From: Intestinibacillus massiliensis
GTDB lineage: Bacteria > Bacillota > Clostridia > Oscillospirales > Butyricicoccaceae
Assembly: GCF_900155735.1 (NCBI RefSeq)
Contig: NZ_LT707059.1
Location: 588,193-652,192 of the forward strand
Reading direction: 5' to 3'
Length of the DNA stretch: 64,000 nucleotides
The notes beneath the pieces were generated by a model that was not told the DNA's origin, did no database searches, and saw only the letters and a list, made by a program, of their open reading frames with translations. Both the position numbers and the translations under genes were made by a program. This document shows positions 17,680 through 25,313 of this stretch, piece after piece (the first letter of the stretch is position 1; every line of letters starts with the position of its first letter).

Positions 17680-18960
17680 TTAACCTCCCAGACCCAACAG
17701 CGTATCAAAAAACGACGGGTAGGATATCGCCACAACGCCAGGGTCTAAAATTGTGCTTTCCCCACCGCAGGCCAGCGCGCAAACCGCCATGCTCATCGCA
17801 ATCCGGTGGTCGTTATACGTATCAAACGACGCGCCGTGCAGGGGGGCGCCGCCGCGAACCACCATACCGTCCGCGGTTTCAGATACGTCTGCACCGGCTT
17901 TGGAAAGCTCGGTTACCATTGCGGCGATACGGTTCGATTCCTTGACCTTCAGTTCCTGCGCATCGCGGATGACCGTTTCCCCCTCAGCAAAAGCAGCGGC
18001 GACAGCTAAAACCGGCAACTCGTCAATAAGCCGCGGGATAATACCGCCACTGATTTCCGCGCCATGTAAGTGTGAATAGCGGACGGTCAAATCGCAGACT
18101 GGCTCCGCGCCGTCCCTTATATTAGACATGGTGATGTCCGCGCCCATGTCGCGCAGCACGTCCAAAATACCCGTGCGGGTGGGGTTCACGCCGACATTCC
18201 GGATGGTGAGCTCAGAGCCGGGCACGATGCAGCCGGCCACCAGGAAAAACGCTGCGGAAGAAATATCTGCAGGCACCGCAATATCCTGTGCGGAGAGTTC
18301 AGCCGGCGGCGTCAGCGTGATGACGTTCCCGTCTGTTACTACCTTGACGCCCAGCGCGCGCAGCATCCGTTCCGTATGGTCACGGGAGGGGGCGGGCTCG
18401 ATAACGGCCGTTTCGCCATCCGCGTACAGGCCAGCAAGCAGGATGGCGCTTTTCAGCTGTGCGGAAGCAACGGGGAGGGGATAGCGGATCCCATGCAGCT
18501 TGCCGCCGCCCAGCGTCAGCGGGCAGAAATTCCCGTCCACCCCGTCGATCTGAGCGCCCATTTCCCGCAGGGGCTTTATGACGCGCCCCATAGGGCGCTT
18601 TTGGATGGAAGCGTCGCCCGACATGCGGCAGGAAAAATCCTGCCCAGCAAGGATGCCGCACAGCAGGCGCGTGGTCGTACCGCTGTTGCCGGTATAAAGG
18701 TCATCTGCAGGCGCTTTGAGGCCGTGCAGCCCCACGCCGTGCACAATGACTTCACGCTCTGTAACCTCTATCTGCACACCCATCTTGCGGAAACAGTCAA
18801 TGGTGGACAGGCAATCTTCCCCCATCAGGAAGCCCGTGATGTGGGTCGTCCCCTTGGCGAGCGCACCAAACATGACGGCGCGGTGCGAAATGGATTTATC
18901 GCCGGGTACCGTGATTTCACCCCGCAGCGGGGCGGATGCGGTCAAATGAATTGGGTTCAT
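17680..18960 (-). CDS. aroA: 3-phosphoshikimate 1-carboxyvinyltransferase (EPSP synthase)
   Basis: A 426-residue enzyme joining phosphoenolpyruvate and shikimate 3-phosphate. Motifs: GEITVPGDKSISHRAVMFGALA (N-terminal Lys/Ser), LYTGNSGTTTRLLCGILAGQ, a central SAQLKSAILLAGLYADG, RLIDELPVLAVAAAFAEG with the catalytic Asp, and TYNDHRIAMSMAVCALA. The NSGTT loop and the Gly-Asn-Ser-Gly-Thr pattern match class-II-like sequences only loosely, so glyphosate class is not assigned. It lies between pheA and aroE/K, with gaps under 10 bp. Confidence 0.96.
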   Translation of the reverse strand: MNPIHLTASAPLRGEITVPGDKSISHRAVMFGALAKGTTHITGFLMGEDCLSTIDCFRKMGVQIEVTEREVIVHGVGLHGLKAPADDLYTGNSGTTTRLLCGILAGQDFSCRMSGDASIQKRPMGRVIKPLREMGAQIDGVDGNFCPLTLGGGKLHGIRYPLPVASAQLKSAILLAGLYADGETAVIEPAPSRDHTERMLRALGVKVVTDGNVITLTPPAELSAQDIAVPADISSAAFFLVAGCIVPGSELTIRNVGVNPTRTGILDVLRDMGADITMSNIRDGAEPVCDLTVRYSHLHGAEISGGIIPRLIDELPVLAVAAAFAEGETVIRDAQELKVKESNRIAAMVTELSKAGADVSETADGMVVRGGAPLHGASFDTYNDHRIAMSMAVCALACGGESTILDPGVVAISYPSFFDTLLGLGG

Positions 18961-18966
18961 AGGATA

Positions 18967-20112
18967 TCAATCCTCCATTTGCTCAGTGACACGGTAGCTA
19001 CCGATCACCTTGATGTATGGCAACTCCTCGTGGAGTTGGTAAAGGAGCGCCTGGATATTATGGTCGCGCATGTTCCCCGTAAAGTCGATATAGAAAACAT
19101 AACACCAAGGGCTGTCCTTCATCGGACGCGAATGGATTTCCGTCATGTCAACGCCGTAGTCCGCAAAGATAGAGAGCACCGCGCTCAGCGAGCCGGCTAC
19201 GTTTTCCAGGTTAAAAACGATCTCTATGGTATTGTCTTCCGGCTGTACCGTCAGCTTGCGGCTGACGGCGATGAAACGGGTTTCATTGTGCTGTAAATCG
19301 TTAATACCTTCGGCGAGGACGGCCAAGCCGTAACGCTCCGCGGCTTCCCGCGAACAGATAGCCGCCACAGCCTTATCAGCCCGGTCACGGACATTTTGCG
19401 CCGCAATCGCGGTATTAGAAGCCTCCACGGCCTCATAGTCATGCGCAGCAATAAAGGTGCTGCATTGCGGCAGGGCGTGCGGGTGGGAGCATACGCGGAC
19501 GATGGTATCCAGCGTGGCGCCCGGCGCCGCGGCAAGGCAGTGGCGGATTTTTTTAATGTAAGAGCGGTTGATCGATAGATCATACTTTAGCAGTAGGTCG
19601 TAAACCTCGTTGACGGTGCCCGCCGTCGTATTCTCGACCGGCACCACGCCAGCGTCCGCCTCCCCGGAATGCACCGCTTGGAATACCTGTTCCCAGGTAG
19701 CGACCGGCGCGGGCTCGCAAGCCGGGAACAGGGCGCGTGCGGCAAGTTCCTGATACGCGCCTGGGACACCTTGATAATAAACCGACCGGGGGTCGAGCTT
19801 CCCCTCCGCAGGAGGGAGGGGGAACTTATCCGGTACAAGTCGCAGGATCTCGCTATATTGATATTCCCGGCTCGCGCGCATCATGGACTGTAACAGCGCG
19901 ACATATTTCAGGCGGATTTCATCGGGCATGCCTTGGGAACGCGTCGCTATAATTTCCGCTTCGCGATCCGGCTTCAAAATCTTATCGTTTGTATTGGCCT
20001 TTGTCTTTGCAACTTCCAGTGCAAGCGCCATGCGCTTCATAAAAAGGCCGCGGATCTGCTCGTCCACAGCATTGATGTCCGTGCGGATATCCTTAAGTTC
20101 TCGCATAGCCAT
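18967..20112 (-). CDS. pheA: bifunctional chorismate mutase / prephenate dehydratase
   Basis: 381 residues converting chorismate to phenylpyruvate. Residues 5-85 are an AroQ chorismate mutase (LKDIRTDINAVDEQIRGLF, YVALLQSMMRASREYQ). Residues 107-285 are the dehydratase (VYYQGVPGAYQELAARALF, VVPVENTTAGTVNEVYDLL, ETRFIAVSRK). Residues 295-375 form an ACT domain (VAGSLSAVLSIFADYGVDMT) for Phe feedback. Two start codons are available: 20112 and 20106; the GGAGGG site is better spaced for 20106. The 5' end overlaps aroC. Having pheA in the operon agrees with the UUC specifier of the leader T-box. Confidence 0.96.
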   Translation of the reverse strand: MAMRELKDIRTDINAVDEQIRGLFMKRMALALEVAKTKANTNDKILKPDREAEIIATRSQGMPDEIRLKYVALLQSMMRASREYQYSEILRLVPDKFPLPPAEGKLDPRSVYYQGVPGAYQELAARALFPACEPAPVATWEQVFQAVHSGEADAGVVPVENTTAGTVNEVYDLLLKYDLSINRSYIKKIRHCLAAAPGATLDTIVRVCSHPHALPQCSTFIAAHDYEAVEASNTAIAAQNVRDRADKAVAAICSREAAERYGLAVLAEGINDLQHNETRFIAVSRKLTVQPEDNTIEIVFNLENVAGSLSAVLSIFADYGVDMTEIHSRPMKDSPWCYVFYIDFTGNMRDHNIQALLYQLHEELPYIKVIGSYRVTEQMED

Positions 20113-21190
20113 AGCCCTCCACCATTAAGTCCGTAAGCGCGATTGCGCACGCCGCTTCAATCACTGGGGCGGCGCGGGTCACAATGCAAGGGTCATGCCG
20201 CCCCTGGATCACGAGGGGCTCTACTGCGCCAGTCATACGGTTCAGCGTTTGCTGTGGCTGCGAGATAGAGGGGGTTGGTTTGATTACCGTACGGAAAATA
20301 AGGGGCATACCGCTCGTAATGCCGCCAAGCACGCCGCCGTTATTGTTGGTTTCTGTCAGTACCTTGCCGTCTTCCTGGTAAAACAGGTCGTTTGCATGGG
20401 AACCGCGCAGGGACGCGAAGGCAAAGCCTGCGCCGAATTCCACGCCCTTTACCGCAGGAACGCCATAGAGCAGGGAAGCCAGGCGGCCTTCCACGGTATC
20501 CAGCATCGGGTTCCCGAGGCCGGCTGGCAGGCCGACGGCCGCGCATTCAATTACACCGCCGACGGAATCCTGCGCCAGGCGCGCGTCCTCAATTGCAGAA
20601 AGCATCGCCGCCTGCGCGCGGGGGTTAATAACCGGGTACTCCTGTGTGCGGAGCGTATGCAATTGCGCCGCCGTTACCGCAGTATCGTCGAACGGTGTAT
20701 CTTGGATTTGCGCAATAGATTGGATATGGGAACCCACCGTAACGCCGCAGCTTTTGAGGTACATCTTGCAAAGCGCGCCGGCGAACACCAACGGGGCTGT
20801 CAGGCGGCCAGAAAAATGCCCGCCGCCCCTCGGGTCGTTAAAACCGCCAAAACGGAGCAGGCCCGTATAATCCGCATGCCCAGGGCGGGGCTGATCTGTA
20901 AAATTCTTATAATCGCCGGAACGGGTATCCGTATTTTCAATAACGGCGCAAACCGGCGTGCCCGCCGTACAGCCCTCGTAAATCCCAGAAAGGATTTTAG
21001 GCAAATCAGCCTCTTTCCGCGCAGTGGATTGTTTGTTTTTCCCAGGCGCGCGTCTGGACATTTCCTCCAGGGCAAAGGCTTCGTCATATGGTATACCGGC
21101 CGGGAAGCCGTCCAGGACTACGCCGATCCCGCCGCCGTGCGATTCGCCAAAAATAGAGATTTTGACCGTATGGCCCCATACGGAACCCAT
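20093..21190 (-). CDS. aroC: chorismate synthase
   Basis: A 365-residue FMN-dependent enzyme converting EPSP to chorismate. Diagnostic blocks: VKISIFGESHGGGIGVVLDG near the N-terminus, FGGFNDPRGGGHFSGRLTAP, KGVEFGAGFAFASLRGSHAND, and NNNGGVLGGITSGMPLIFR. RGGGHFSGR carries an active-site His. GGAGG lies 9 bases before the ATG. The 3' end overlaps pheA by 14-20 bases, implying translational coupling. Confidence 0.97.
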   Translation of the reverse strand: MGSVWGHTVKISIFGESHGGGIGVVLDGFPAGIPYDEAFALEEMSRRAPGKNKQSTARKEADLPKILSGIYEGCTAGTPVCAVIENTDTRSGDYKNFTDQPRPGHADYTGLLRFGGFNDPRGGGHFSGRLTAPLVFAGALCKMYLKSCGVTVGSHIQSIAQIQDTPFDDTAVTAAQLHTLRTQEYPVINPRAQAAMLSAIEDARLAQDSVGGVIECAAVGLPAGLGNPMLDTVEGRLASLLYGVPAVKGVEFGAGFAFASLRGSHANDLFYQEDGKVLTETNNNGGVLGGITSGMPLIFRTVIKPTPSISQPQQTLNRMTGAVEPLVIQGRHDPCIVTRAAPVIEAACAIALTDLMVEGYGYART

Positions 21191-21217
21191 GGCAGTCCGC
21201 CTCCTTTATTCATTCAC

Positions 21218-22261
21218 CTAAATCGTCATAATATATTCTTGCAGCTGTGAAACAGGGAGGGGGACGATGTCCGCTTTACCCAGTTCACGCACCAAAATGA
21301 AGTTCATCGTATCTGCAAATTTCTTCTTATCAGACAAAAGCGCATTAAAAATGTCCTGTTTGCCATAGGGCAGTTCAGTTGGAAGGCCATGCTGCTGTAG
21401 CAAACTGGACAGCAGGGGAACCAGGTCTTCCGGCGCGCCCAAGGCATTGGAAAGGCGCATCGCAGCCACCATGCCGATGGCTACCGCCTGCCCGTGGGTC
21501 AGCGCCGTGTAGTTCCCCAATTTTTCCGCTGCATGCCCGATTGTATGCCCAAAGTTTAAAATCATGCGCAGGCCGGTATCGTGTTCATCCACTTCAACAA
21601 TATCACGCTTGATTTTGACACATTCATAGATAATACGATCGATATCGGCTTTAAAATCTGGCCGGCTCACAAGATGCAAGATTTCAGGGTTCTGGATACA
21701 GCCATACTTGATGACCTCAGCCATGCCGTCCTGGAAAATCCCGGCCGGAAGGGTGGAGAGGGCTTGCGGGTCAATGAGGACCAGCCTGGGCTGATAAAAA
21801 GCGCCGACAAGGTTTTTCCCTTCAGCAAGGTCAACGCCAGTTTTGCCGCCAACCGAGGAATCGACCTGCGCCAGCAAGGTGGTGGGGATTTGGCAAAGGG
21901 ATACGCCGCGGAGGAATGTAGCCGCGGCAAAGCCGGTGATATCGCCCGTGACGCCACCGCCGACAGCAATAACCAAATCCTTACGCGTCAGCCCAGCTGA
22001 TAAAAAATCATGATATAATGTTTCGACGGTCGAAAGCCGTTTATGTTCCTCGCCGGCAGGGATGGTTGATACGGAAACAGGGATGTTAAACTGCTGCCGG
22101 ATCGTTTCCAAATATAAGGGTGCAACATGCGTATCCGTAACAATATGCACGCGGCTCGGCGAAAACTTGTGGATGCATTCTTCCGCAGTCCGCTGTATTA
22201 ACCCGCTCCCGATAAGGATATCTGAGACGCCATACGCCCCTTTTAGGCTGAGATGTTGCAT
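21218..22261 (-). CDS. aroB: 3-dehydroquinate synthase
   Basis: A 347-residue NAD+- and metal-dependent enzyme making 3-dehydroquinate from DAHP. Motifs: VIAVGGGVTGDITGFAAATFLRG (dinucleotide binding), QIPTTLLAQVDSSVGGKTGVD and FGHTIGHAAEKLGNYTALTHG with zinc-binding His residues. AAGGAG lies 8 bases before the ATG. The usual neighbours aroF and aroC lie on either side. Confidence 0.96.
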   Translation of the reverse strand: MQHLSLKGAYGVSDILIGSGLIQRTAEECIHKFSPSRVHIVTDTHVAPLYLETIRQQFNIPVSVSTIPAGEEHKRLSTVETLYHDFLSAGLTRKDLVIAVGGGVTGDITGFAAATFLRGVSLCQIPTTLLAQVDSSVGGKTGVDLAEGKNLVGAFYQPRLVLIDPQALSTLPAGIFQDGMAEVIKYGCIQNPEILHLVSRPDFKADIDRIIYECVKIKRDIVEVDEHDTGLRMILNFGHTIGHAAEKLGNYTALTHGQAVAIGMVAAMRLSNALGAPEDLVPLLSSLLQQHGLPTELPYGKQDIFNALLSDKKKFADTMNFILVRELGKADIVPLPVSQLQEYIMTI

Positions 22262-22285
22262 GACCTGTGCTCCTTTGTCAATCTT

Positions 22286-23302
22286 TTAGATTTCTTTGCC
22301 GACGGCCGCCGCAATGGAACGGAGTTTCCCCATTGTTTCCGCAAAAGAATGGTAGGTGAGGGACTGCGCGCCGTCCGACATCGCATGTGCCGGATCGTTA
22401 TGCACCTCGATAATGAGTCCATCTGCACCGGCTGCAATTGCAGACATCGCCAGCGGCTCAACCATCCAGTAAATGCCCGCAGCATGGGAGGGGTCGACGA
22501 CGACCGGCAGGTGCGAAAGGCGCTTCAACACCGGGACGGCGGAGATATCCAGCGTGTTGCGGGTATAGGTTTCATATGTGCGGATACCACGCTCGCAAAG
22601 GATGACGTTATTGTTGCCGCCAGCCATCAGATACTCGGCAGACATTAGGAATTCCTCAATGGTATTTGCAAAGCCGCGCTTGAGCAATACCGGCTTGCGT
22701 GTCTGCCCAAGTTCCTTAAGCAGCTCAAAGTTTTGCATATTGCGTGCGCCGACCTGGAAGCAATCGCACTTTTCCATGAAAAGATCAATATGCGCAGGGT
22801 TGGTAATCTCCGTTACAACCGGCAGGCCGGTATCCATGCTCGCTTCATGCAGAAGGTCAAGGCCTTCCGCCTTTAGCCCCTGGAAAGAATACGGGGAAGA
22901 GCGGGGCTTCCAGGCGCCGCCACGTAAAACAGTGGCGCCTTCGGCCTTAACATGGCGCGCAACGTCAACGATCTGGTCATGCGATTCCACAGAGCAAGGC
23001 CCGGCCATCACCACAACTTTATTTCCGCCGATTTTGACAGAATCACCGATTGTTACGACCGTATCATCCGGGTGGAATTTGCGGTTTGCAAGCTTGAACG
23101 GTTCCTGCACCTTGATGATGTTTTCCACCTGCGGGTCACGCAAGAGGGCGTCCTTATCCACAGAAGCGGTATCCCCAACCAGGCCGACAACGATCGTATC
23201 GGCGCCAAAAATGGGTTTGGCCTGCACATTGAACTTTTCCAGCCATGTTGACAAGTCAGCTACATGCTCCCTCGTGGTTCCGCTTTTCATGATAATAATC
23301 AT
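22286..23302 (-). CDS. aroF: 3-deoxy-7-phosphoheptulonate (DAHP) synthase, AroF type with regulatory N-domain
   Basis: 338 residues; first enzyme of the shikimate pathway (PEP plus erythrose 4-phosphate). Residues 1-65 are a ferredoxin-like domain (MIIIMKSGTTREHVADLSTW, VVGLVGDTASVDKDAL) of the type that confers aromatic amino acid feedback in Thermotoga-like enzymes. The catalytic barrel has KVVVMAGPCSVESHDQI, RGGAWKPRSSPYSFQGL, and VVDPSHAAG. It is the first gene after the T-box leader; AAGGAG is 9 bases before the ATG. Confidence 0.96.
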   Translation of the reverse strand: MIIIMKSGTTREHVADLSTWLEKFNVQAKPIFGADTIVVGLVGDTASVDKDALLRDPQVENIIKVQEPFKLANRKFHPDDTVVTIGDSVKIGGNKVVVMAGPCSVESHDQIVDVARHVKAEGATVLRGGAWKPRSSPYSFQGLKAEGLDLLHEASMDTGLPVVTEITNPAHIDLFMEKCDCFQVGARNMQNFELLKELGQTRKPVLLKRGFANTIEEFLMSAEYLMAGGNNNVILCERGIRTYETYTRNTLDISAVPVLKRLSHLPVVVDPSHAAGIYWMVEPLAMSAIAAGADGLIIEVHNDPAHAMSDGAQSLTYHSFAETMGKLRSIAAAVGKEI

Positions 23303-23354
23303 ACGTCTTTACTCCTTTTTATGAAAGAATTATTTGTCCAGCCAGGAGAAAGGC

Positions 23355-23640
23355 TATAAAAAAAGTCCTCCGTCCTTAAGAAAGGGACGAAAGACAAACA
23401 GTTCCGCGGTACCACCCAGCTTCGGCGCAAATCGCCGCACTTAATCGGATACAATAAAATTTTATATCCTATCCTTGTAACGGAGGAACACCGGCGGAAC
23501 CTACTTGTAACATTTCAGTCCTGCAGCTCAAGAGGGAACTTCAGCAAACCAGTAGCTACGCCCGCTTACAGTCTTGGCAGGCACTCCCTGAAAACCACTT
23601 TTGATACGCTTACTTTCCTCTGTCATTGCTTTTATCGTAT
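23355..23640 (-). promoter_or_regulatory. T-box leader (tRNA-Phe specifier) of the aro/pheA operon
   Basis: On the minus strand the T-box core TGGGTGGTACCGCGG lies at about 23404-23418. It is followed by a terminator hairpin built from CGTCC...GGACG and a T run (23358-23395). Upstream is the Stem I region, where GCTGAAG-TTC-CC places a UUC phenylalanine codon at 23536-23538 in the specifier position. The alignment with the Leu leader in this window, GTGAAA-CTC, is exact in layout. Uncharged tRNA-Phe should favour antitermination and expression of aroF-aroB-aroC-pheA-aroA-aroE/K. Confidence 0.9.
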
Positions 23641-23648
23641 GTATTTTC

Positions 23649-23677
23649 ATTATAAGGAAAAAGATACGAACTGTCAA
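23649..23677 (-). promoter_or_regulatory. consensus sigma-A promoter of the aro operon
   Basis: Minus strand TTGACA (23672-23677), 17-base spacer and TATAAT (23649-23654), directly upstream of the T-box. The intact promoter puts the left prophage junction to the right of about 23680. Confidence 0.9.
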
Positions 23678-23808
23678 GTGCTGTCTAAAAATATATTGAA
23701 GTTTTTATCTTATCTAATGATTGATGTGTTGACGTAGGGTTTCCGGAGCATTCGTCGGATATCCAATATATTCAATTAAGTGAAATGGGTTCCGGTGTGT
23801 TGGCATAA

Positions 23809-23836
23809 AAAAGGACTAGGGGGAGCCTAGTCTTTT
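23809..23836 (-). terminator. terminator of the AT-rich minus-strand gene
   Basis: GACTAGG stem with GGGAG loop and CCTAGTC, flanked by A and T runs on the two sides. It lies just beyond the stop of the gene at 23835. Confidence 0.7.
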
Positions 23837-24161
23837 ATCTTTTGTATATATATTTTTCGGTGTGATCGGTTGTTTTAATATATTGTTTCATGTAATTCGC
23901 AGCTTGATTTAGTTCTTCTAATTCTTCGTCCGTAATTAATCCCTTTTGATGTAGCAATAATACGCGACCTTTAAAAAAGCTTGCTTGCATGATTCCTTTT
24001 TGCGGTTCGTCATGCCATTTATTGTGTTCGGCGTCTAAAATTAACTTTTGAATCTCTTTTTTCGCGTTTTTAAAGTGCTTGTGTGGGTCGGCGTGTATTT
24101 TTATAAACAATAATATTATTGCAAGAATTATAATAATGCAAAGTATTGCTATAGGTTGCAT
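23835..24161 (-). CDS. small AT-rich membrane-anchored protein, possible phage cargo
   Basis: 108 residues: a hydrophobic N-terminal anchor (MQPIAILCIIIILAIILLFI), a charged linker, and a C-terminal stretch GLITDEELEELNQAANYMKQ that resembles the short SHOCT motif. No firm family was recognised. The ATG at 24161 is preferred to 24170 because GAAGGA is 9 bases upstream. Base composition is much more AT-rich than flanking host and phage genes, and orientation is opposite to the phage genes. It has its own promoter and terminator. A prophage-borne accessory role such as superinfection exclusion is speculation; an unrelated host gene is possible. Confidence 0.6.
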   Translation of the reverse strand: MQPIAILCIIIILAIILLFIKIHADPHKHFKNAKKEIQKLILDAEHNKWHDEPQKGIMQASFFKGRVLLLHQKGLITDEELEELNQAANYMKQYIKTTDHTEKYIYKR

Positions 24162-24258
24162 TTCGTTCATTCCTTCGTATGGATTTTAAACGTTGATTAG
24201 CTATTTTTAACGTGCATTTTTCTGCTCTAGCTTCTAGCCTTGTTTTCAATTTGCACAC
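24070..24258 (-). CDS. doubtful small basic leader ORF
   Basis: 62 codons from GTG 24258, or from TTG 24249 which has AAAGGA at better spacing. The first half is helical and basic (LKTRLEARAEKCTLKIANQR); the second half overlaps the next gene for about 90 bases in another frame and looks like noise. It sits right behind the minus-strand promoter, so the message must pass through it. It could be a short leader peptide coupled to the membrane gene, or simply an untranslated leader. Confidence 0.25.
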   Translation of the reverse strand: MCKLKTRLEARAEKCTLKIANQRLKSIRRNERNATYSNTLHYYNSCNNIIVYKNTRRPTQAL

Positions 24259-24270
24259 TTCCTTTGGGTT

Positions 24271-24299
24271 ATTTTATCATATTTTTAAAATTTGATCAA
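24271..24299 (-). promoter_or_regulatory. candidate promoter for the AT-rich minus-strand gene
   Basis: Minus strand TTGATC (24294-24299), 17-base spacer and TAAAAT (24271-24276). On the plus strand a TTGACA at 24305-24310, with only poor -10 candidates near 24330, may drive the phage genes. Confidence 0.5.
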
Positions 24300-24322
24300 A
24301 TCTGTTGACAAGCAATATTTAA

Positions 24323-24373
24323 CATTTAATAGCATGAGATGTAGAACAGAATTAACATGCTAATTTTTAAATG
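24323..24373. repeat. imperfect inverted repeat upstream of the phage genes
   Basis: Arm CATTTAA-TAGCATG at 24323-24336 and its inverse CATGCTA-aatt-TTAAATG at 24356-24373, with one 4-base bulge and a 19-base centre. It sits between the divergent promoters and the first phage gene, so it could be an operator, a recombination site or an origin element. Confidence 0.5.
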
Positions 24374-24384
24374 AGTTAGACAGG

Positions 24385-24725
24385 ATGGCGTTTAACAGTG
24401 TGGTAACAGTACTGTCTGAGAGCCTAGTTTTAAGGACGAGAAGGACGGACATGCAGTACAGGGGTGTAAAGTTCGGTATGTAGAGTCCTGGGATAGTGAA
24501 ACGGAACAGAACGCAAAGGGTGTGCGGCTGCTGTCGGCATCCTTGCCGCTGGGGGACTATGATTCTATTATCAACCTCCCGGCAGATTATAACGCTACGT
24601 TCTCTATTCGGGCTGATGGCAAAGGGCGGCCTGTTCTGCATTTAAAATCACTGGAGTATGTCCAGCCGTTTAAGCCGTTCCAGTCGGCGTTGGTTTCCCC
24701 GAATTCCGAAAAGGCAGGGAAGTGA
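24385..24725 (+). pseudogene. ssDNA-binding-like phage gene, apparently frameshifted
   Basis: From 24420 to 24725 one frame is open and reads like a small beta-rich binding protein: GHAVQGCKVRYVES, VRLLSASLPLGDYDSIINL, YNATFSIRADGKGRPVLHLK, SLEYVQPFKPF. It has no ATG, only a mid-domain GTG at 24522. A different frame offers ATG 24385 with MAFNSVVTVLSE. Removing one AG from GAGAG at 24418-24422 joins both into a continuous 112-residue protein. This suggests a 2-bp duplication. The gene's position first in the phage module fits an inoviral ssDNA-binding (gpV-like) protein. An alternative is initiation at an unusual start or programmed frameshifting. Confidence 0.5.
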
Positions 24726-24955
24726 TGCAGAATGATTCGCTGGTGCTTTTTCAGTTGGCCGGTGCGGAGCCTATTCCTACGCCGGAGCAGATGGAAGAAG
24801 TTGCTGCCGAAACCGTTGGAGATAAGTGCCTTGCGGAGCTGACGGAGATCCACTCGGCCTTTGATACCTGCAATGTGCTGCTGGTCGTATTGATCGCGGC
24901 GATTCTTGCGCATGGTTTTGCTCGTGCGATATTAGGGTGGTGTAACGGTGGTTGA
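24725..24955 (+). CDS. small phage membrane protein
   Basis: 76 residues with an acidic N-terminal half (AEPIPTPEQMEEVAAETVGD) and one C-terminal membrane helix (LLVVLIAAILAHGFARAIL), a layout like minor inovirus coat or assembly proteins. The ATG at 24725 overlaps the end of the ssDNA-binding-like frame and follows AGGGA by 4 bases. Its stop overlaps the next tiny gene by 8 bases. Exact role unknown. Confidence 0.7.
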   Translation: MQNDSLVLFQLAGAEPIPTPEQMEEVAAETVGDKCLAELTEIHSAFDTCNVLLVVLIAAILAHGFARAILGWCNGG

Positions 24956-25058
24956 TGTATTTACAGCGATTTTCGGTACAGTGCTCACGGCGGATTTGAT
25001 ATTTATGCTTTTCGGGTTTTTCGCCCGGAATGCTTTAAATATGTTCAAAAATCTGTAG
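24948..25058 (+). CDS. 36-residue membrane protein (pVII/pIX-like minor coat candidate)
   Basis: A tiny gene starting at GTG 24948: VVDVFTAIFGTVLTADLIFM, then LFGFFARNALNMFKNL. It is one hydrophobic helix with a short basic tail, the size and shape of Ff phage pVII/pIX. AGGGTGG lies upstream. It sits between the 76-residue protein and the major coat gene, where such minor coat genes lie in filamentous phages. Assignment rests on size, hydropathy and position only. Confidence 0.6.
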   Translation: MVDVFTAIFGTVLTADLIFMLFGFFARNALNMFKNL

Positions 25059-25074
25059 GAAAGGAGAAAGCGTT

Positions 25075-25251
25075 ATGCCGTTTTTGATGCTTGCCGAGGG
25101 TGATTCCTCTGCTATCGTTTCCGCTATCCAGTCTGCGTCCACCAGTCTCCAGGCTGATGCGGTGACCGTTATCGGCCTGGCCGTGGCGCTCGGTGTCGTG
25201 TTCTTTGGGTCGAAGCTGCTCTGGAACAAATTTAAGGGTATGGCAAAGTAA
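25075..25251 (+). CDS. major coat protein (pVIII-like) of the inovirus
   Basis: 58 residues with the three-part design of filamentous-phage major coat proteins. There is an acidic/polar N-terminal segment (AEGDSSAIVSAIQSASTS), a membrane helix (AVTVIGLAVALGVVFFGS) and a basic C-terminus that contacts DNA (KLLWNKFKGMAK). AAGGAG lies 9 bases before ATG 25075. If MPFLMLA is a leader, it is much shorter than that of Ff; Pf1-like phages vary. A terminator-like hairpin follows immediately, as after gene VIII of Ff phages. Confidence 0.82.
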   Translation: MPFLMLAEGDSSAIVSAIQSASTSLQADAVTVIGLAVALGVVFFGSKLLWNKFKGMAK

Positions 25252-25261
25252 TTTGCCGGAA

Positions 25262-25290
25262 AGGGGAGGGCAAATGCCCCCCTATTTTTA
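25262..25290 (+). terminator. terminator or attenuator after the major coat gene
   Basis: AGGGGAGGGCA and TGCCCCCCT form a 9-bp stem with a 2-base bulge, followed by ATTTTTAT. It would give high expression of the coat gene and reduced expression of the downstream adsorption and assembly genes. Confidence 0.75.
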
Positions 25291-25313
25291 TCTTACTAGG
25301 GAGGGTTGTTCCC

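Noticed and set aside
24304..24335. Strong plus-strand promoter for the phage genes
   Set aside because: TTGACA is present but no acceptable -10 lies 16-18 bases downstream; left as a remark only.
23700..24360. tRNA-gene or perfect-repeat attachment site for the prophage
   Set aside because: No tRNA gene and no direct repeat longer than about 8 bases was found by eye between the two edges.
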